Below, piece after piece: positions 55,155-64,000 of a stretch of DNA of 64,000 nt. The translations under genes and the position numbers were made by a program. The notes below the pieces were generated by a model. The model was given only the letters and a program-made list of their open reading frames with translations. It was not told the DNA's origin and searched no databases. Numbering within the stretch: position 1 is the first letter of the stretch; each line of letters begins with the position of its first letter. Source of the DNA: Halalkalibacter akibai JCM 9157 (GTDB lineage: Bacteria; Bacillota; Bacilli; Bacillales; Bacillaceae_D); contig NZ_BAUV01000011.1 in the NCBI RefSeq assembly GCF_000513135.1, forward strand, positions 1 to 64,000, given 5' to 3'.

Positions 55155-56891
55155 TTGTGGGAATTAATATTAGTTATGCTTGAAAGGTTAGGCATCATTG
55201 TAACCGTAGCTTTTGTTATGACCCGTTTTAAATTCATTAGACATTTGATAGAGAAAAGAGAAATCTCTCCTCAAAATCAAGTAAGCGTTGTCATGATGTT
55301 TGGCTTTTTTGGCATTATTGGTACATACACTGGACTAACTGTAAATCCAGAACATGCGACTTACCTCCGCTGGGCTATAGAACTAGGGGAAGGGGAGGCG
55401 ATTGCGAATTCGAGGGTTATAGGCGTAGTAGTGGCAGGCCTTTTAGGAGGCTGGAAAGTCGGGGTTGGAGCAGGATTAATTGCAGGGGTTCACCGGTACC
55501 TACTTGGAGGATTTACTGGTTTTGCTTGTGGCTTATCAACCATTATTGCTGGAGCGATTGCAGGGTACTTTTATAAGAAAAATAAAAATAATCGGATCAT
55601 CTCCCTCCAGACAGCTTTAATTGTTGGAATGCTCGCCGAAGCTGTTCAAATGGGAGTCATTTTACTTGTTGCAAGACCATTCGATCAGTCTTTAAGACTA
55701 GTTGAAGCGATTGGTATACCTATGATTGTTGCCAATGGAATAGGGGCAGCGATGTTTATTTTAATTATTCGTAATGTTATTAACGAAGAAGAAAAAATGG
55801 GTTCTCTTCAAGCACAAAAAGCTTTGAAGTTAGCTGATTTAACGCTTAAATATTTGCGGAAAGGTCTAAATCCTCAATCGGCCCTTCCAACTTGTAATAT
55901 TTTATTAAATGAAGTACAAGTAGATGCGGTTTCCATTACAGACAAAGAGAAAGTCATAGCTTTTGTTGGATTGGATAAAGAACATCATCAGGCAAATGAA
56001 GAAATTAAAACGGTTGCGACGAAACGTGTACTAAGAGAAGGAAAGCTTGTGATTGTTGGATCTGAAGAAATTCATTGTGGGGTGGAAAACTGTAACCTTC
56101 ATTCAGCTATTATCGCGCCATTGAAAATCAAGGATGAAACAATTGGAACATTGAAATTTTATTTTCAGTCTGAAAAAGGTCCTTCGCCGACAACGATTGA
56201 ATTAAGCAAAGGTTTATCAACTTTATTAAGTCACCAATTAGAGCTCTCAGAAGTAGATCGCCATCTTGAACTAGCCAAGCAAGCTGAAATTAAAGCATTG
56301 CAAGCTCAAGTGAACCCTCATTTTCTTTTTAATGCTTTAAATACAATTGTTGCTCTAGTTAGAACAGATCCATTAAAAGCCAGAAAATTATTAATTGCAC
56401 TTTCTCATTTCTTTAGACAAAACTTAAATGGAACAACAGCAACAGAAACAACGCTCGAAGAAGAACTAAAACATGTTAAATCGTATCTTGAAATTGAAGA
56501 AACGAGATTTACCGATAAATTAACAGTTAGATATGACGTGGAAGAAGTGGCATTTTCTGTGAAAATACCACCTATGACTCTACAACCTATCGTTGAGAAT
56601 GCGATGAAACATGGCATTAAACAATTGAAAAATAATAGTGAGATTTTGATCCAAATAAAAAAGCTAGACGAATTTGTTATGATCAAAGTTAAAGATAATG
56701 GAAAAGGAATGAGTCAGGACCGCCTTGAGAAGGTTGGAAAAGAATACGTAGAGTCAGTTAAAGGAACAGGGATTGGCTTATATAATGTAAATCGTCGTTT
56801 AGAGATGATGCACGGAGCCGAATCTGCTTTGCAAGTGGAGAGCAAAGAAGGTGTGGGCACGACTATCACATTCAAAATACCAATGTATTAG
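55155..56891 (+). CDS. lytS: LytS-type sensor histidine kinase
   Basis: Membrane sensor with 5-6 helices (5TM-LytS, residues about 1-200), a GAF domain (about 220-360) and a His-kinase with the H-box QAQVNPHFLFNALNTI near 390 and the ATPase box DNGKGMS near 515. I choose TTG 55155, 8 bases after GGAGGG, because MWELILVMLERLG matches the family start. 578 residues. The lytT gene follows after 9 bases and a CstA transporter comes next. This arrangement recalls BtsSR/LytST pairs that sense extracellular pyruvate. Confidence 0.9.
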   Translation: MWELILVMLERLGIIVTVAFVMTRFKFIRHLIEKREISPQNQVSVVMMFGFFGIIGTYTGLTVNPEHATYLRWAIELGEGEAIANSRVIGVVVAGLLGGWKVGVGAGLIAGVHRYLLGGFTGFACGLSTIIAGAIAGYFYKKNKNNRIISLQTALIVGMLAEAVQMGVILLVARPFDQSLRLVEAIGIPMIVANGIGAAMFILIIRNVINEEEKMGSLQAQKALKLADLTLKYLRKGLNPQSALPTCNILLNEVQVDAVSITDKEKVIAFVGLDKEHHQANEEIKTVATKRVLREGKLVIVGSEEIHCGVENCNLHSAIIAPLKIKDETIGTLKFYFQSEKGPSPTTIELSKGLSTLLSHQLELSEVDRHLELAKQAEIKALQAQVNPHFLFNALNTIVALVRTDPLKARKLLIALSHFFRQNLNGTTATETTLEEELKHVKSYLEIEETRFTDKLTVRYDVEEVAFSVKIPPMTLQPIVENAMKHGIKQLKNNSEILIQIKKLDEFVMIKVKDNGKGMSQDRLEKVGKEYVESVKGTGIGLYNVNRRLEMMHGAESALQVESKEGVGTTITFKIPMY

Positions 56892-56900
56892 GGGGAGAAC

Positions 56901-57641
56901 ATGAACCACTCAATAAGAACTGTAATCATTGACGATGAACCTTTTAGTCGTGATGAGTTAACCTTTTTGCTGCAGCAACATAATGAAATTGACATTGTAG
57001 CAGAAGCGGATTCAGGTGAAAAAGGATTAGAGTTAGTTATTAAACATGAACCAGATGTGATTTTTGTTGATATCGAAATGCCACAAATGTCGGGGCTTGA
57101 TTTGGCAACAGCATTACAAAGTTTAAAAAAAGTACCGTTAATTATATTTGCAACGGCCTATCCCAATTATGCAGCTAAAGCTTTCCGTGTGCAGGCATTA
57201 GATTATTTAGTGAAGCCGTTTGCTGAGGAACAGATCGGGGAAACCATCGCTCGCATCAGAGAACGTCTTTCTTTAAATGAGAAAGTAGAAACTCCGATTC
57301 AACCATCAAAAGTGGCTCGTTTAGCTGTGGAGGATGAAGGGCGTATTGTTTACCTTTTACCGAATGATATCACTTTTGTCTTTCGAGAAGCTAGGGATAC
57401 GAGAATCTCAACGAATCATCGTACTTTTAGTACAAAGACACCAATAAAAGATTTAGAAGAAAAATTAAAAGGGTATCCTTTTTTTCGAACGCACAAAAGT
57501 TACTTGGTAAATCTTGATAAAGTGGAGCAGCTTATACCTTGGTTTAATGGTGCTTATCAACTTAAGGTTACGGGACAAAAGCAAGAAATACCAGTGAGTA
57601 GAAATTATGTTAAGGCATTGAGAGAGCGTTTAGAGCTGTAA
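56901..57641 (+). CDS. lytT: LytT-type response regulator
   Basis: 246 residues: a receiver domain (IIDDEPFSRDEL, phospho-acceptor Asp in VDIEMPQMSGLD near 55, Lys in LVKPF near 105) and a C-terminal LytTR DNA-binding domain (FFRTHKSYLVNLDKVEQLIPWFNGAYQL). GGGGGAG precedes ATG 56901. Expected to activate the transporter downstream. Confidence 0.94.
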   Translation: MNHSIRTVIIDDEPFSRDELTFLLQQHNEIDIVAEADSGEKGLELVIKHEPDVIFVDIEMPQMSGLDLATALQSLKKVPLIIFATAYPNYAAKAFRVQALDYLVKPFAEEQIGETIARIRERLSLNEKVETPIQPSKVARLAVEDEGRIVYLLPNDITFVFREARDTRISTNHRTFSTKTPIKDLEEKLKGYPFFRTHKSYLVNLDKVEQLIPWFNGAYQLKVTGQKQEIPVSRNYVKALRERLEL

Positions 57642-57771
57642 AATCTTGCGTTTGAAACTCTCATTTATACATCTTAACCTTCTATACAGACATGTTATCA
57701 CAATTTCGACACAAACGAGATTGTGGGCCATATAATGAAAGCGTATTCATAAATTGAAAGAGGTGTTTAAC

Positions 57772-59213
57772 TTGATAACATTTTTAGGATCTATTGCACT
57801 TTTAATTATAGCTTACTTCACGTATGGGAAATTTATTGAGAAAATGTTCGGAGTAAAGGATGCTAGACCAACTCCTGCATACAGCATGAAAGACGGAGTC
57901 GATTATATCCCAATGGGGACAAATCGAAATTCCCTCATTCAATTGTTGAATATTGCTGGTGTTGGACCTATTTTCGGTCCAATCATGGGTGCTCTTTACG
58001 GGCCTGTTGCTTTATCTGGATCGTAGTTGGTTGTATTTTTGCAGGGGCAGTACATGATTATTTAACAGGGATGATTTCCATTCGTAATAAAGGAGCTCAC
58101 TTGCCACAATTAGCAGGAAAGTTCTTAGGAACATTCATGAAGCATTTTGTAAACTTTGTTGCTGTTTTACTTTTACTTCTTGTTGGAACCGTTTTCGTAA
58201 CGGCGCCAGCTGGCCTTCTTTACAACTTAATGAATGGTTGGGTTGCATTAGGTGTTATTACTGCAGCAATCTTTATTTACTATATCTTTGCTACAATGTT
58301 ACCAGTTGATAAAATCATCGGTAAAGTTTACCCAATCCTTGGTGCGCTTCTATTAATTAGTGCAGTTGGTATTGGAGGTATGTTAATTGTAACAGGAGCA
58401 CCAATCCCTGAATTAACTCTTGAAAATATGCATCCTGCTGGAACGGCTATTTTCCCAATCTTATTTATTACAATTGCTTGTGGAGCTGTTTCGGGTTTCC
58501 ATGCAACACAGTCTCCAATTATCTCACGTACATTACAAAACGAGCAAAATGGACGTAAAGTTTTTTACGGGATGATGATTGTTGAAGGGATTATTGCCAT
58601 GATTTGGGCGGCAGCAGCGATGAGCTTGTTCTACGGACAGGATTTAAGTGAATTAATTGCTACTGGTGGGGCAGGTCTTGTTGTAAGTGAAGTATCATTC
58701 ACATTACTTGGGGCGCTTGGCGGAACATTGGCGGTACTTGGAGTTATTGTTTTACCAATTACTTCTGGTGACACAGCTTTCCGTTCAGCGCGTATGATTA
58801 TTGCTGACTACATTAAAGTACCACAAATGAAAATTGCTAGCCGATTATGGATTGCTTTACCATTATTCGTTATTTCATTCATCTTAACGACAATGGATTT
58901 CACTCTACTATGGAGATATTTCGGTGTAACGAATGCAGCACTTAGTGCAATTGCATTATTTGTTGGAGCTATGTATCTAGCTATTCAAAAGAAGTTTCAC
59001 TGGGTCGCTTTAGTACCTGCAACATTTATGACGATGGTATCACTGACATTTATCTTTAGTGCACCGATTGGCTTCGGTTTGGCAATGTCAACAGCTTATC
59101 TTGCAGCGTCAATTGGAACAGTTATCATTCTTGGACTGTTTGCATATAAGTTAAAATTAAACCGTGCTGAATCTGACTTCCAGCTTGATGAAGAAGTCGA
59201 TAAGGTAGCTTAA
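57772..59213 (+). pseudogene. cstA: Carbon starvation protein CstA/BtsT-type transporter, frameshifted
   Basis: Multi-helix membrane transporter for pyruvate or peptides. TTG 57772 (MITFLGSIALLIIAYFTYGK) lies 9 bases after GAAAGAGGTG. The frame breaks near 58011-58016; adding one base gives AL[F]WIVVGCIFAGAVHDY and continues with RNKGAHLPQLAGKFLG and CGAVSGFHATQSPI to 59213, about 480 residues, the usual length for the shorter CstA class. The signature GxHD and HATQSP regions are intact, so the break is probably an error. Downstream of lytST it is the likely target. Confidence 0.87.
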
Positions 59214-59223
59214 TCAAATAGTT

Positions 59224-59258
59224 AAACCACAAGGGATTTTAAATCCCTTGTGGTTTTT
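59224..59258. terminator. Terminator after cstA
   Basis: AAACCACAAGGGATTT pairs perfectly with AAATCCCTTGTGGTTT, followed by TTTT. Confidence 0.93.
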
Positions 59259-59582
59259 TACTGTTTTTCCTATTATACTGTCGTTATTTGGTATAACATA
59301 GTAGAAAGTTCGAACTAGAAGAGACAGGAAAACCCGATAGATCTAGTATTCAAGTAATATGGCTTTAAGAAATGTCAAGAAAGAAGTTATGTAAAAATGA
59401 ATAAAAGACAATCTAGATTGTAGTTAAAATGAAATATGACTGAAACTTTCCATCAAAAAAAATTTGTTACAATATCGTGATAAAGCAAGATTCATCTTAA
59501 TATATTCATTATTGAGAAATGAATTGAATGTGCTTTAAGGTTTTTCGGGTAAATCCGTATAACTTCGGGGAAGGAAATGACT
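59259..59582. other. Non-coding gap before the TPR-GTPase gene
   Basis: No open frame of interest in about 320 bases. AT-rich, with a GGGGAAGG ribosome site at its end. No strong promoter or operator is recognised. Confidence 0.4.
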
Positions 59583-62303
59583 ATGACACTAGAAAATAAA
59601 TTAATTCAAAAAACCTATTATAAACAATTCATTGAAAACCAAGAGAAAAAAGAAGGTGCAATCCTTAAATTAGCTAACTCTGCATTAGAAGAGTTGAAAA
59701 ATGAATTACCAGATTTATCACAGATTCGCTTTTCACAAGGAGAGTTGTACTATCAACTAAAAGACTACGAGGCAGCGATCTTTAAATGGGAAAACATTCA
59801 TAATGATCTTAAGCCATGGGCACAAAAAAATATGGCAGATGCCTATTATGAATTAAATATGTTAGCAGAGGCTGAAGAATTGTATCAATCTGTTGAATCA
59901 GATCATTTAACGTTAAACACAGAAGTATTGCTTCAGCTTTTTTCACTTTACATGGATATGGAACAATTGGAACAATCGGCTAATATTATCAAAAGAACCG
60001 TAGATTTGAATCCAGATTATCCGAATGTCACTACTATAGCCAGGTCCTTTTTTGAAGAATACAAAGATTATAGTAGTTTAATTGAATTAACAGTAAATGA
60101 AACGTTACGCACTGAGTCAATTGAATGGTTCCAAACATTGCATGAATATGTTAAACAAAAAATGACAAAAACGACATCTCCTGATTATTTTCTACCGATT
60201 CTTCAAAAACTAGCAGATGTTGATCAAGTGAGATTCGAGCAAATGGTTCTTGCGTTTTGGAATAGTTATCAAAATGGTCCTTTCTATTTTGAGTGGCTTA
60301 AGCAGTTTAATGAGCTATTCAAATCGACTGAAGTCTATCAGTCGAATTTATGGATTGATTTATCGAAGAAATACGAACAATCTTATTTTTCTTTAATTGA
60401 TGGTTCATTCTATATCAATGAGATCAGAGATGTTGTTCCCAATTTACTAGAAAATTGGTTGAAAATTAGCCATCAACCAGAGGCTACAGCCGCTGCTGTT
60501 CTTGCATGGGAGGAGACATTCCCTGAAAGCTTTATTGAAGCAGTGGTAGATCATGCAATCAAAGTAAAATCAGATCTAAGCGCTGAATCCAATTTAATGC
60601 AACATAGTTTGCAATTATTCGAAGCGATTTGTAAGTGGGCAAATGAACATGATGTAGAAGTAAGTAATTACTTGAATTGGAGTGTGGAGCAGTTATTAGA
60701 TGGGGACAGTCATAATCTTTTGATTGCAGGAAGTTCAGGAAATGGAAAAACAGCCTTTATTAATTCTTTATTTGGAGAAACGATTTTAGAATCTTCGTAT
60801 TCAACGATTGTGTTTCAAAATCAACAAGAATTAGAAATTAGAAAAATAACTGAATCACAGATAGCAACCGATGTAACTTTAGAAGAATTCAAAGAAATAA
60901 CGACCATTCGCAGGCAACCTCATCTTGTTGATGTTCGATTACCTTCTCCATTTCTAAAGCAAAATAATGTAGCGATTATTCATACACCAATTTATAACGG
61001 AGATAGTGAAGGCAAAGAATCTCATATGCTTCATTTAGCAGATTGTTTGCTCTATGTACTAAACGCGAATACCCCTTTTACAGATGAGGAAAGACAGGTT
61101 CTATTAAACATCAGTCAACATGCACCTAGCCTACCTATCCATTTTATTTTAAATAAAATAGATGTTCTAAACGAACAAGAAGCAAAAAGGGTTATTGAGG
61201 ACACGAGTGCTCGGGTTCAAAGTGTTTTCCCGAATGCAAAAGTATTAGCTTATTCTTCGCTCGTAAATAAGCATCAGTACAAGTTGGTTGAGATGATAAA
61301 AGAGGCTTTGCCTAAACAAAGGAAGTCAACAAATGCAAAATTGTTACACTTCATTCGAAAAACGATTACTTACTTACTCAAAAAGCGAGTAGATTTAGAA
61401 AATGAACTAATTGATTCAGTTCATTGGAATGAAGAAGCCGTATTGAAGTTAAATGGAGCTATTCACCAACTAGAAGATCTAGAGAAAGAAAAAGTAGCTG
61501 TAATCAAAAATGCTTATCAAAAAATAAAAGTAGACACTAAAAATCAATTAAAAGCAGCTGTTCCAGAGTTACTTCGGGAGTGTGCTAATCTAGTTGATGA
61601 AACAAGTGATTTTAAGAAACTTCATCTAGAGCTCAATAAAGAGATGAATAAGAAAATTCAACAATACATTCAGAGCAATTTATTGCCTGCATTTTCCGAT
61701 TCCATTCAGCAATGGTTAGAAAAATCAAACGTTGAATTTATTCAAACTCAATCCTACTTAAAAGAGATGTGTGAAGGATTCAATGCCTATTACCGGGAAG
61801 AACGATTCAAATTTAACTGTGATTTTAGAGTGTTAGATGATTGGTATCGTGATATTGACCGTATGACGAACGGAGTTTATCTTGATGATATCAATGTTCT
61901 ATTGCGATTAACACCATCACAGTTACTTCTAAAAAGTTCTGGTAAATTTTTTGGCGTGTTTCCGACAAATAAAACGCTGCTTGCAAATTTGTATAAAAAA
62001 TTTATTGAAAATGAAAATTATGAACAAGTAACAGACACAATTACGAATCAATTCATGATGCAATTTGATATGTTTGAAAAAGGACTCCAACGTGATATTT
62101 CTCTTTCCTTTAGAAGTCCATTTACAGCAATAAATGAAGCAATAAGAGAAGCAGAACTTGAAATTGTAACAACAAAAGAATCATTGAAAAAGCTACGAGC
62201 TAATCCTGAGATTTATATTGATCCTTTAACTTTATTTAAACTGAAGTTAAGACAACAGGAACTAATGATTGAAACAAAGCAAACTCCGCAACTTTTAGTT
62301 TAG
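59583..62303 (+). CDS. TPR-domain dynamin-like GTPase
   Basis: 906-residue soluble protein. The N-terminal third has TPR-like repeats (FSQGELYYQLKDYEAAIFKWENI near residue 52; MADAYYELNMLAEAEELYQSV near 86). Next comes a GTPase with P-loop GSSGNGKT (about 383-390), switch TTI, a G3 region reading HTPIYNG (the usual Asp is His) and G4 NKID (about 525). The C-terminal 300 residues are helical and charged, with a coiled coil near 600-680 and an end rich in LKKLRAN. This layout resembles bacterial dynamin-like proteins. ATG 59583 has better spacing (8) from GGGGAAGG than ATG 59577. I know no named role. Confidence 0.78.
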   Translation: MTLENKLIQKTYYKQFIENQEKKEGAILKLANSALEELKNELPDLSQIRFSQGELYYQLKDYEAAIFKWENIHNDLKPWAQKNMADAYYELNMLAEAEELYQSVESDHLTLNTEVLLQLFSLYMDMEQLEQSANIIKRTVDLNPDYPNVTTIARSFFEEYKDYSSLIELTVNETLRTESIEWFQTLHEYVKQKMTKTTSPDYFLPILQKLADVDQVRFEQMVLAFWNSYQNGPFYFEWLKQFNELFKSTEVYQSNLWIDLSKKYEQSYFSLIDGSFYINEIRDVVPNLLENWLKISHQPEATAAAVLAWEETFPESFIEAVVDHAIKVKSDLSAESNLMQHSLQLFEAICKWANEHDVEVSNYLNWSVEQLLDGDSHNLLIAGSSGNGKTAFINSLFGETILESSYSTIVFQNQQELEIRKITESQIATDVTLEEFKEITTIRRQPHLVDVRLPSPFLKQNNVAIIHTPIYNGDSEGKESHMLHLADCLLYVLNANTPFTDEERQVLLNISQHAPSLPIHFILNKIDVLNEQEAKRVIEDTSARVQSVFPNAKVLAYSSLVNKHQYKLVEMIKEALPKQRKSTNAKLLHFIRKTITYLLKKRVDLENELIDSVHWNEEAVLKLNGAIHQLEDLEKEKVAVIKNAYQKIKVDTKNQLKAAVPELLRECANLVDETSDFKKLHLELNKEMNKKIQQYIQSNLLPAFSDSIQQWLEKSNVEFIQTQSYLKEMCEGFNAYYREERFKFNCDFRVLDDWYRDIDRMTNGVYLDDINVLLRLTPSQLLLKSSGKFFGVFPTNKTLLANLYKKFIENENYEQVTDTITNQFMMQFDMFEKGLQRDISLSFRSPFTAINEAIREAELEIVTTKESLKKLRANPEIYIDPLTLFKLKLRQQELMIETKQTPQLLV

Positions 62304-62310
62304 ATATCCT

Positions 62311-62345
62311 AACCCTAGATGTTTTTAACACATCTAGGGTTTTTA
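62311..62345 (+). terminator. Terminator after the TPR-GTPase gene
   Basis: AACCCTAGATG / CATCTAGGGTT with a 9-base loop, then TTTTATTTT. Confidence 0.92.
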
Positions 62346-62395
62346 TTTTGCTCCTGATAATTCCTTAAAAATATATTTTTGAAAAGTTTTAAAAA

Positions 62396-62411
62396 AGTGA
62401 TGAAAATCACA
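62396..62411. promoter_or_regulatory. Possible Fnr/Crp-type palindrome
   Basis: AGTGATGAAAATCACA matches TGTGA-N6-TCACA at all but the first position. It lies 69 bases before a small gene and upstream of adhE, which suits control by oxygen (Fnr). Confidence 0.55.
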
Positions 62412-62479
62412 TTTTTTGGAAAACAATGGAGTTACAATCAACTTGTGAGATAGAAACAAGTAAGAAGGAGGATACCAAC

Positions 62480-62707
62480 ATGATGCTTTGCGAGTGGAGA
62501 GATTTTTCAACGGATACTGAACTTTATACACAAGCTGATTTTGAAGAGTTAGTAAATGATGAATTCGAAGCTATGATGTTTCAAGGTGACGAAAAAATTC
62601 CTGCTTATGTTTGGACGGTTAATTTCGTCTGCATTATTCAAAAAGGAACGCGCATGATAGATGATATTTCAGTTACAAAAATTCCTAGAAATCCAGTTTG
62701 TGCATAG
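62480..62707 (+). CDS. Small hypothetical protein upstream of adhE
   Basis: 75 residues, acidic N-terminal half (TDTELYTQADFEELVNDEFE), then a basic tail ending IPRNPVCA. ATG 62480 follows AAGGAGG. No known domain. It sits between the Fnr-like palindrome and the Rex box and may be co-regulated with adhE. Confidence 0.65.
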   Translation: MMLCEWRDFSTDTELYTQADFEELVNDEFEAMMFQGDEKIPAYVWTVNFVCIIQKGTRMIDDISVTKIPRNPVCA

Positions 62708-62726
62708 CTTTTTTAAAAACAATAAC

Positions 62727-62744
62727 TTGTGAAAACATTCACAT
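62727..62744. promoter_or_regulatory. Rex operator before adhE
   Basis: TTGTGAAAACATTCACAT matches the Rex consensus TTGTGAANNNNTTCACAA at all defined positions but the last. Rex senses NADH/NAD+ and represses fermentation genes. It is 15 bases before the adhE start. Confidence 0.85.
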
Positions 62745-62759
62745 ATAGGGGGATTTAAA

Positions 62760-64000
62760 ATGGTTGTTGATCAAAAACAATTGGTTGAAAAAGCAGAAGT
62801 GTTAAAAACGGTTGATCAATTAGTAACAAATGGTCAAAAAGCGTTACGTGAATTTGCACAGTTTGATCAGATTCAGATTGATGAGATCGTAGAGAAAATG
62901 GCTTTAGCGGGACTTGAAAATCATATGGAACTAGCGAAGCTTGCTGTTGAAGAAACGAACCGTGGAGTGTTTGAAGATAAGGTTATAAAGAATTTGTTTT
63001 CAACAGAGTATGTCTACCATAATATCAAATACGATAAAACGGTTGGGATTATCAACGAAAATGAATATGATGGTGTAATTGAAATTGCTGAACCAGTTGG
63101 AGTGATTGCTGGTGTTACTCCTGTTACCAATCCAACATCAACAACCATGTTTAAAGCCCTAATCGCGATTAAAACGCGTAATCCAATTATATTTGCTTTC
63201 CATCCATCAGCTCAGAAGTGTAGTAGCGAAGCAGCGCGTGTACTACGTGATGCGGCCATTTTGGCTGGCGCACCCGAACATTGTATTCAATGGGTTGAAC
63301 AGCCATCTATAGAAGCAACGAAAGCGTTAATGAACTCAGAAGGAGTCGCACTGGTTCTTGCAACAGGTGGTGCTGGAATGGTGAAATCGGCTTATAGCAC
63401 TGGTAAACCAGCTCTTGGTGTAGGTCCAGGGAATGTTCCTTGCTACATTGAAAAAACAGCTGAAGTAAAACGTGCAGTTAACGACTTAATTTTATCTAAA
63501 ACATTTGATAATGGTATGATTTGTGCTTCTGAGCAAGCTGTAATAATTGATCAAGCTATCTATAATGAAGTGAAGCAAGAGCTCATTAATAATAAATGTT
63601 ATTTCTTAAATGAAGAAGAAAAGGCTAAAGTAGAGAAGCTAGTCATTAATGAAAATACTTGTGCTGTTAACGCAGATATCGTTGGTAAATCAGCTTACTT
63701 TATTGCCAATTTGGCAGGGGTCACAGTTCCAGAGGATACAAAAATCTTAATCGCCGAATTAAAAGGAGTAGGACCTAAATATCCACTTTCTCGAGAAAAA
63801 TTAAGCCCAGTACTTGCTTGCTACCGCGTACGCACAACAGAAGAAGGAATCACTCGTGCCGAAGAAATGCTGGAATTTGGTGGCCTAGGTCACTCAGCTG
63901 TCATTCATTCTAATGATGAAGCTGTAATTAAACAATACGGGTTACGTATGAAAGCGTGCAGGATCATTGCGAATGCACCATCTTCTCAAGGCGCAATCGG
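62760..64000 (+). CDS. adhE: Bifunctional acetaldehyde-CoA/alcohol dehydrogenase AdhE, partial (N-terminal part)
   Basis: Fermentation enzyme that reduces acetyl-CoA to ethanol in two steps. Only the N-terminal acetaldehyde dehydrogenase half lies in the window (413 codons, open at 64000). Starts MVVDQKQLVEK from ATG 62760 (GGGGG at 62748), with IAEPVGVIAGVTPVTNPTSTTMFKALIA near residue 100, LATGGAGMVKSAYSTGKPALGVGPGN near 200 and the catalytic Cys in FDNGMICASEQ near 250. No frame break seen. Confidence 0.95.
   Translation, partial: MVVDQKQLVEKAEVLKTVDQLVTNGQKALREFAQFDQIQIDEIVEKMALAGLENHMELAKLAVEETNRGVFEDKVIKNLFSTEYVYHNIKYDKTVGIINENEYDGVIEIAEPVGVIAGVTPVTNPTSTTMFKALIAIKTRNPIIFAFHPSAQKCSSEAARVLRDAAILAGAPEHCIQWVEQPSIEATKALMNSEGVALVLATGGAGMVKSAYSTGKPALGVGPGNVPCYIEKTAEVKRAVNDLILSKTFDNGMICASEQAVIIDQAIYNEVKQELINNKCYFLNEEEKAKVEKLVINENTCAVNADIVGKSAYFIANLAGVTVPEDTKILIAELKGVGPKYPLSREKLSPVLACYRVRTTEEGITRAEEMLEFGGLGHSAVIHSNDEAVIKQYGLRMKACRIIANAPSSQGAI

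Overview
This is a 64 kb AT-rich chromosomal window from an endospore-forming Firmicute of the Bacillaceae. The evidence is low-GC codon use, strong aggAGG ribosome sites, T-tailed terminators, cre boxes, the YjcZ/SpoVIF sporulation genes, and a pectin locus whose genes match the Bacillus subtilis ytdP-ytcQ-ytcP-ytbQ-ytaP-yteRSTU set. I cannot name the species. No rRNA, tRNA, phage, CRISPR array or transposase gene was seen.

Region 1 (1-5.5 kb): a sugar ABC transporter of the ChvE/MmsAB (GguAB, XylFGH-like) type, an intergenic repeat carrying a small nested mobile element, and an NlpC/P60-LysM cell-wall hydrolase. Region 2 (5.5-35.4 kb): a large pectin/galacturonate island. It contains kduD, kduI, uxaC, a YtbQ-like uronate-dehydrogenase relative, a TIM-barrel isomerase, an AraC-type membrane regulator, the YtcQ/YteP/YtcP oligouronide ABC importer, an unrecognised alpha/alpha-toroid protein, an MFS transporter, KdgF, a GH28 polygalacturonase, a YtaP esterase, the YteR GH105 hydrolase, YteS, YteU, YteT, kdgK, a LacI regulator, a BASS-family transporter, uxaA, uxaB and kdgA. 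Imported oligouronides would be cut inside the cell. The saturated galacturonate goes through UxaC-UxaB-UxaA and the unsaturated sugar through KdgF-KduI-KduD. Both branches meet at KDG, which KdgK and KdgA turn into pyruvate and glyceraldehyde-3-phosphate. One perfect palindrome, AACAACGTTGTT, occurs four times, in front of uxaC, yteT, the LacI gene and uxaA, and is the probable operator of that LacI protein.

Region 3 (35.4-39.8 kb): housekeeping and sporulation genes (ppiB, a thioredoxin-reductase-like flavoprotein, a Lys/Pro/Cys repeat protein, a GDSL hydrolase, yjcZ, spoVIF). Region 4 (39.8-48.2 kb): the xylose operon xylA-xylB-tkt-galM-tal with divergent xylR. Its promoter is read clearly: a xyl operator overlaps the -35 box and a perfect cre lies downstream. 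Region 5 (48.2-55 kb): an amidohydrolase, a small glycosyltransferase, a low-complexity coat-like protein, a Fur-box-controlled FhuF-like protein and a MocR regulator flanked by two flavoprotein genes of the PNPOx fold. Region 6 (55-64 kb): a LytS/LytT two-component system with the CstA transporter (probable pyruvate sensing and uptake), a TPR-dynamin-like GTPase, and adhE behind a Rex box, cut by the window end.

Eight otherwise complete genes are each broken by one net single-base shift (chvE, deoR, the AraC gene, uxaA, uxaB, amaB-like, fhuF-like, cstA). This density in intact pathways points to sequencing or assembly error more than real decay. The most unusual DNA structures are the MITE-like element nested at two different places in two copies of one palindromic repeat, and 3.5 copies of a 66-bp hairpin-rich tandem repeat between two permease genes.
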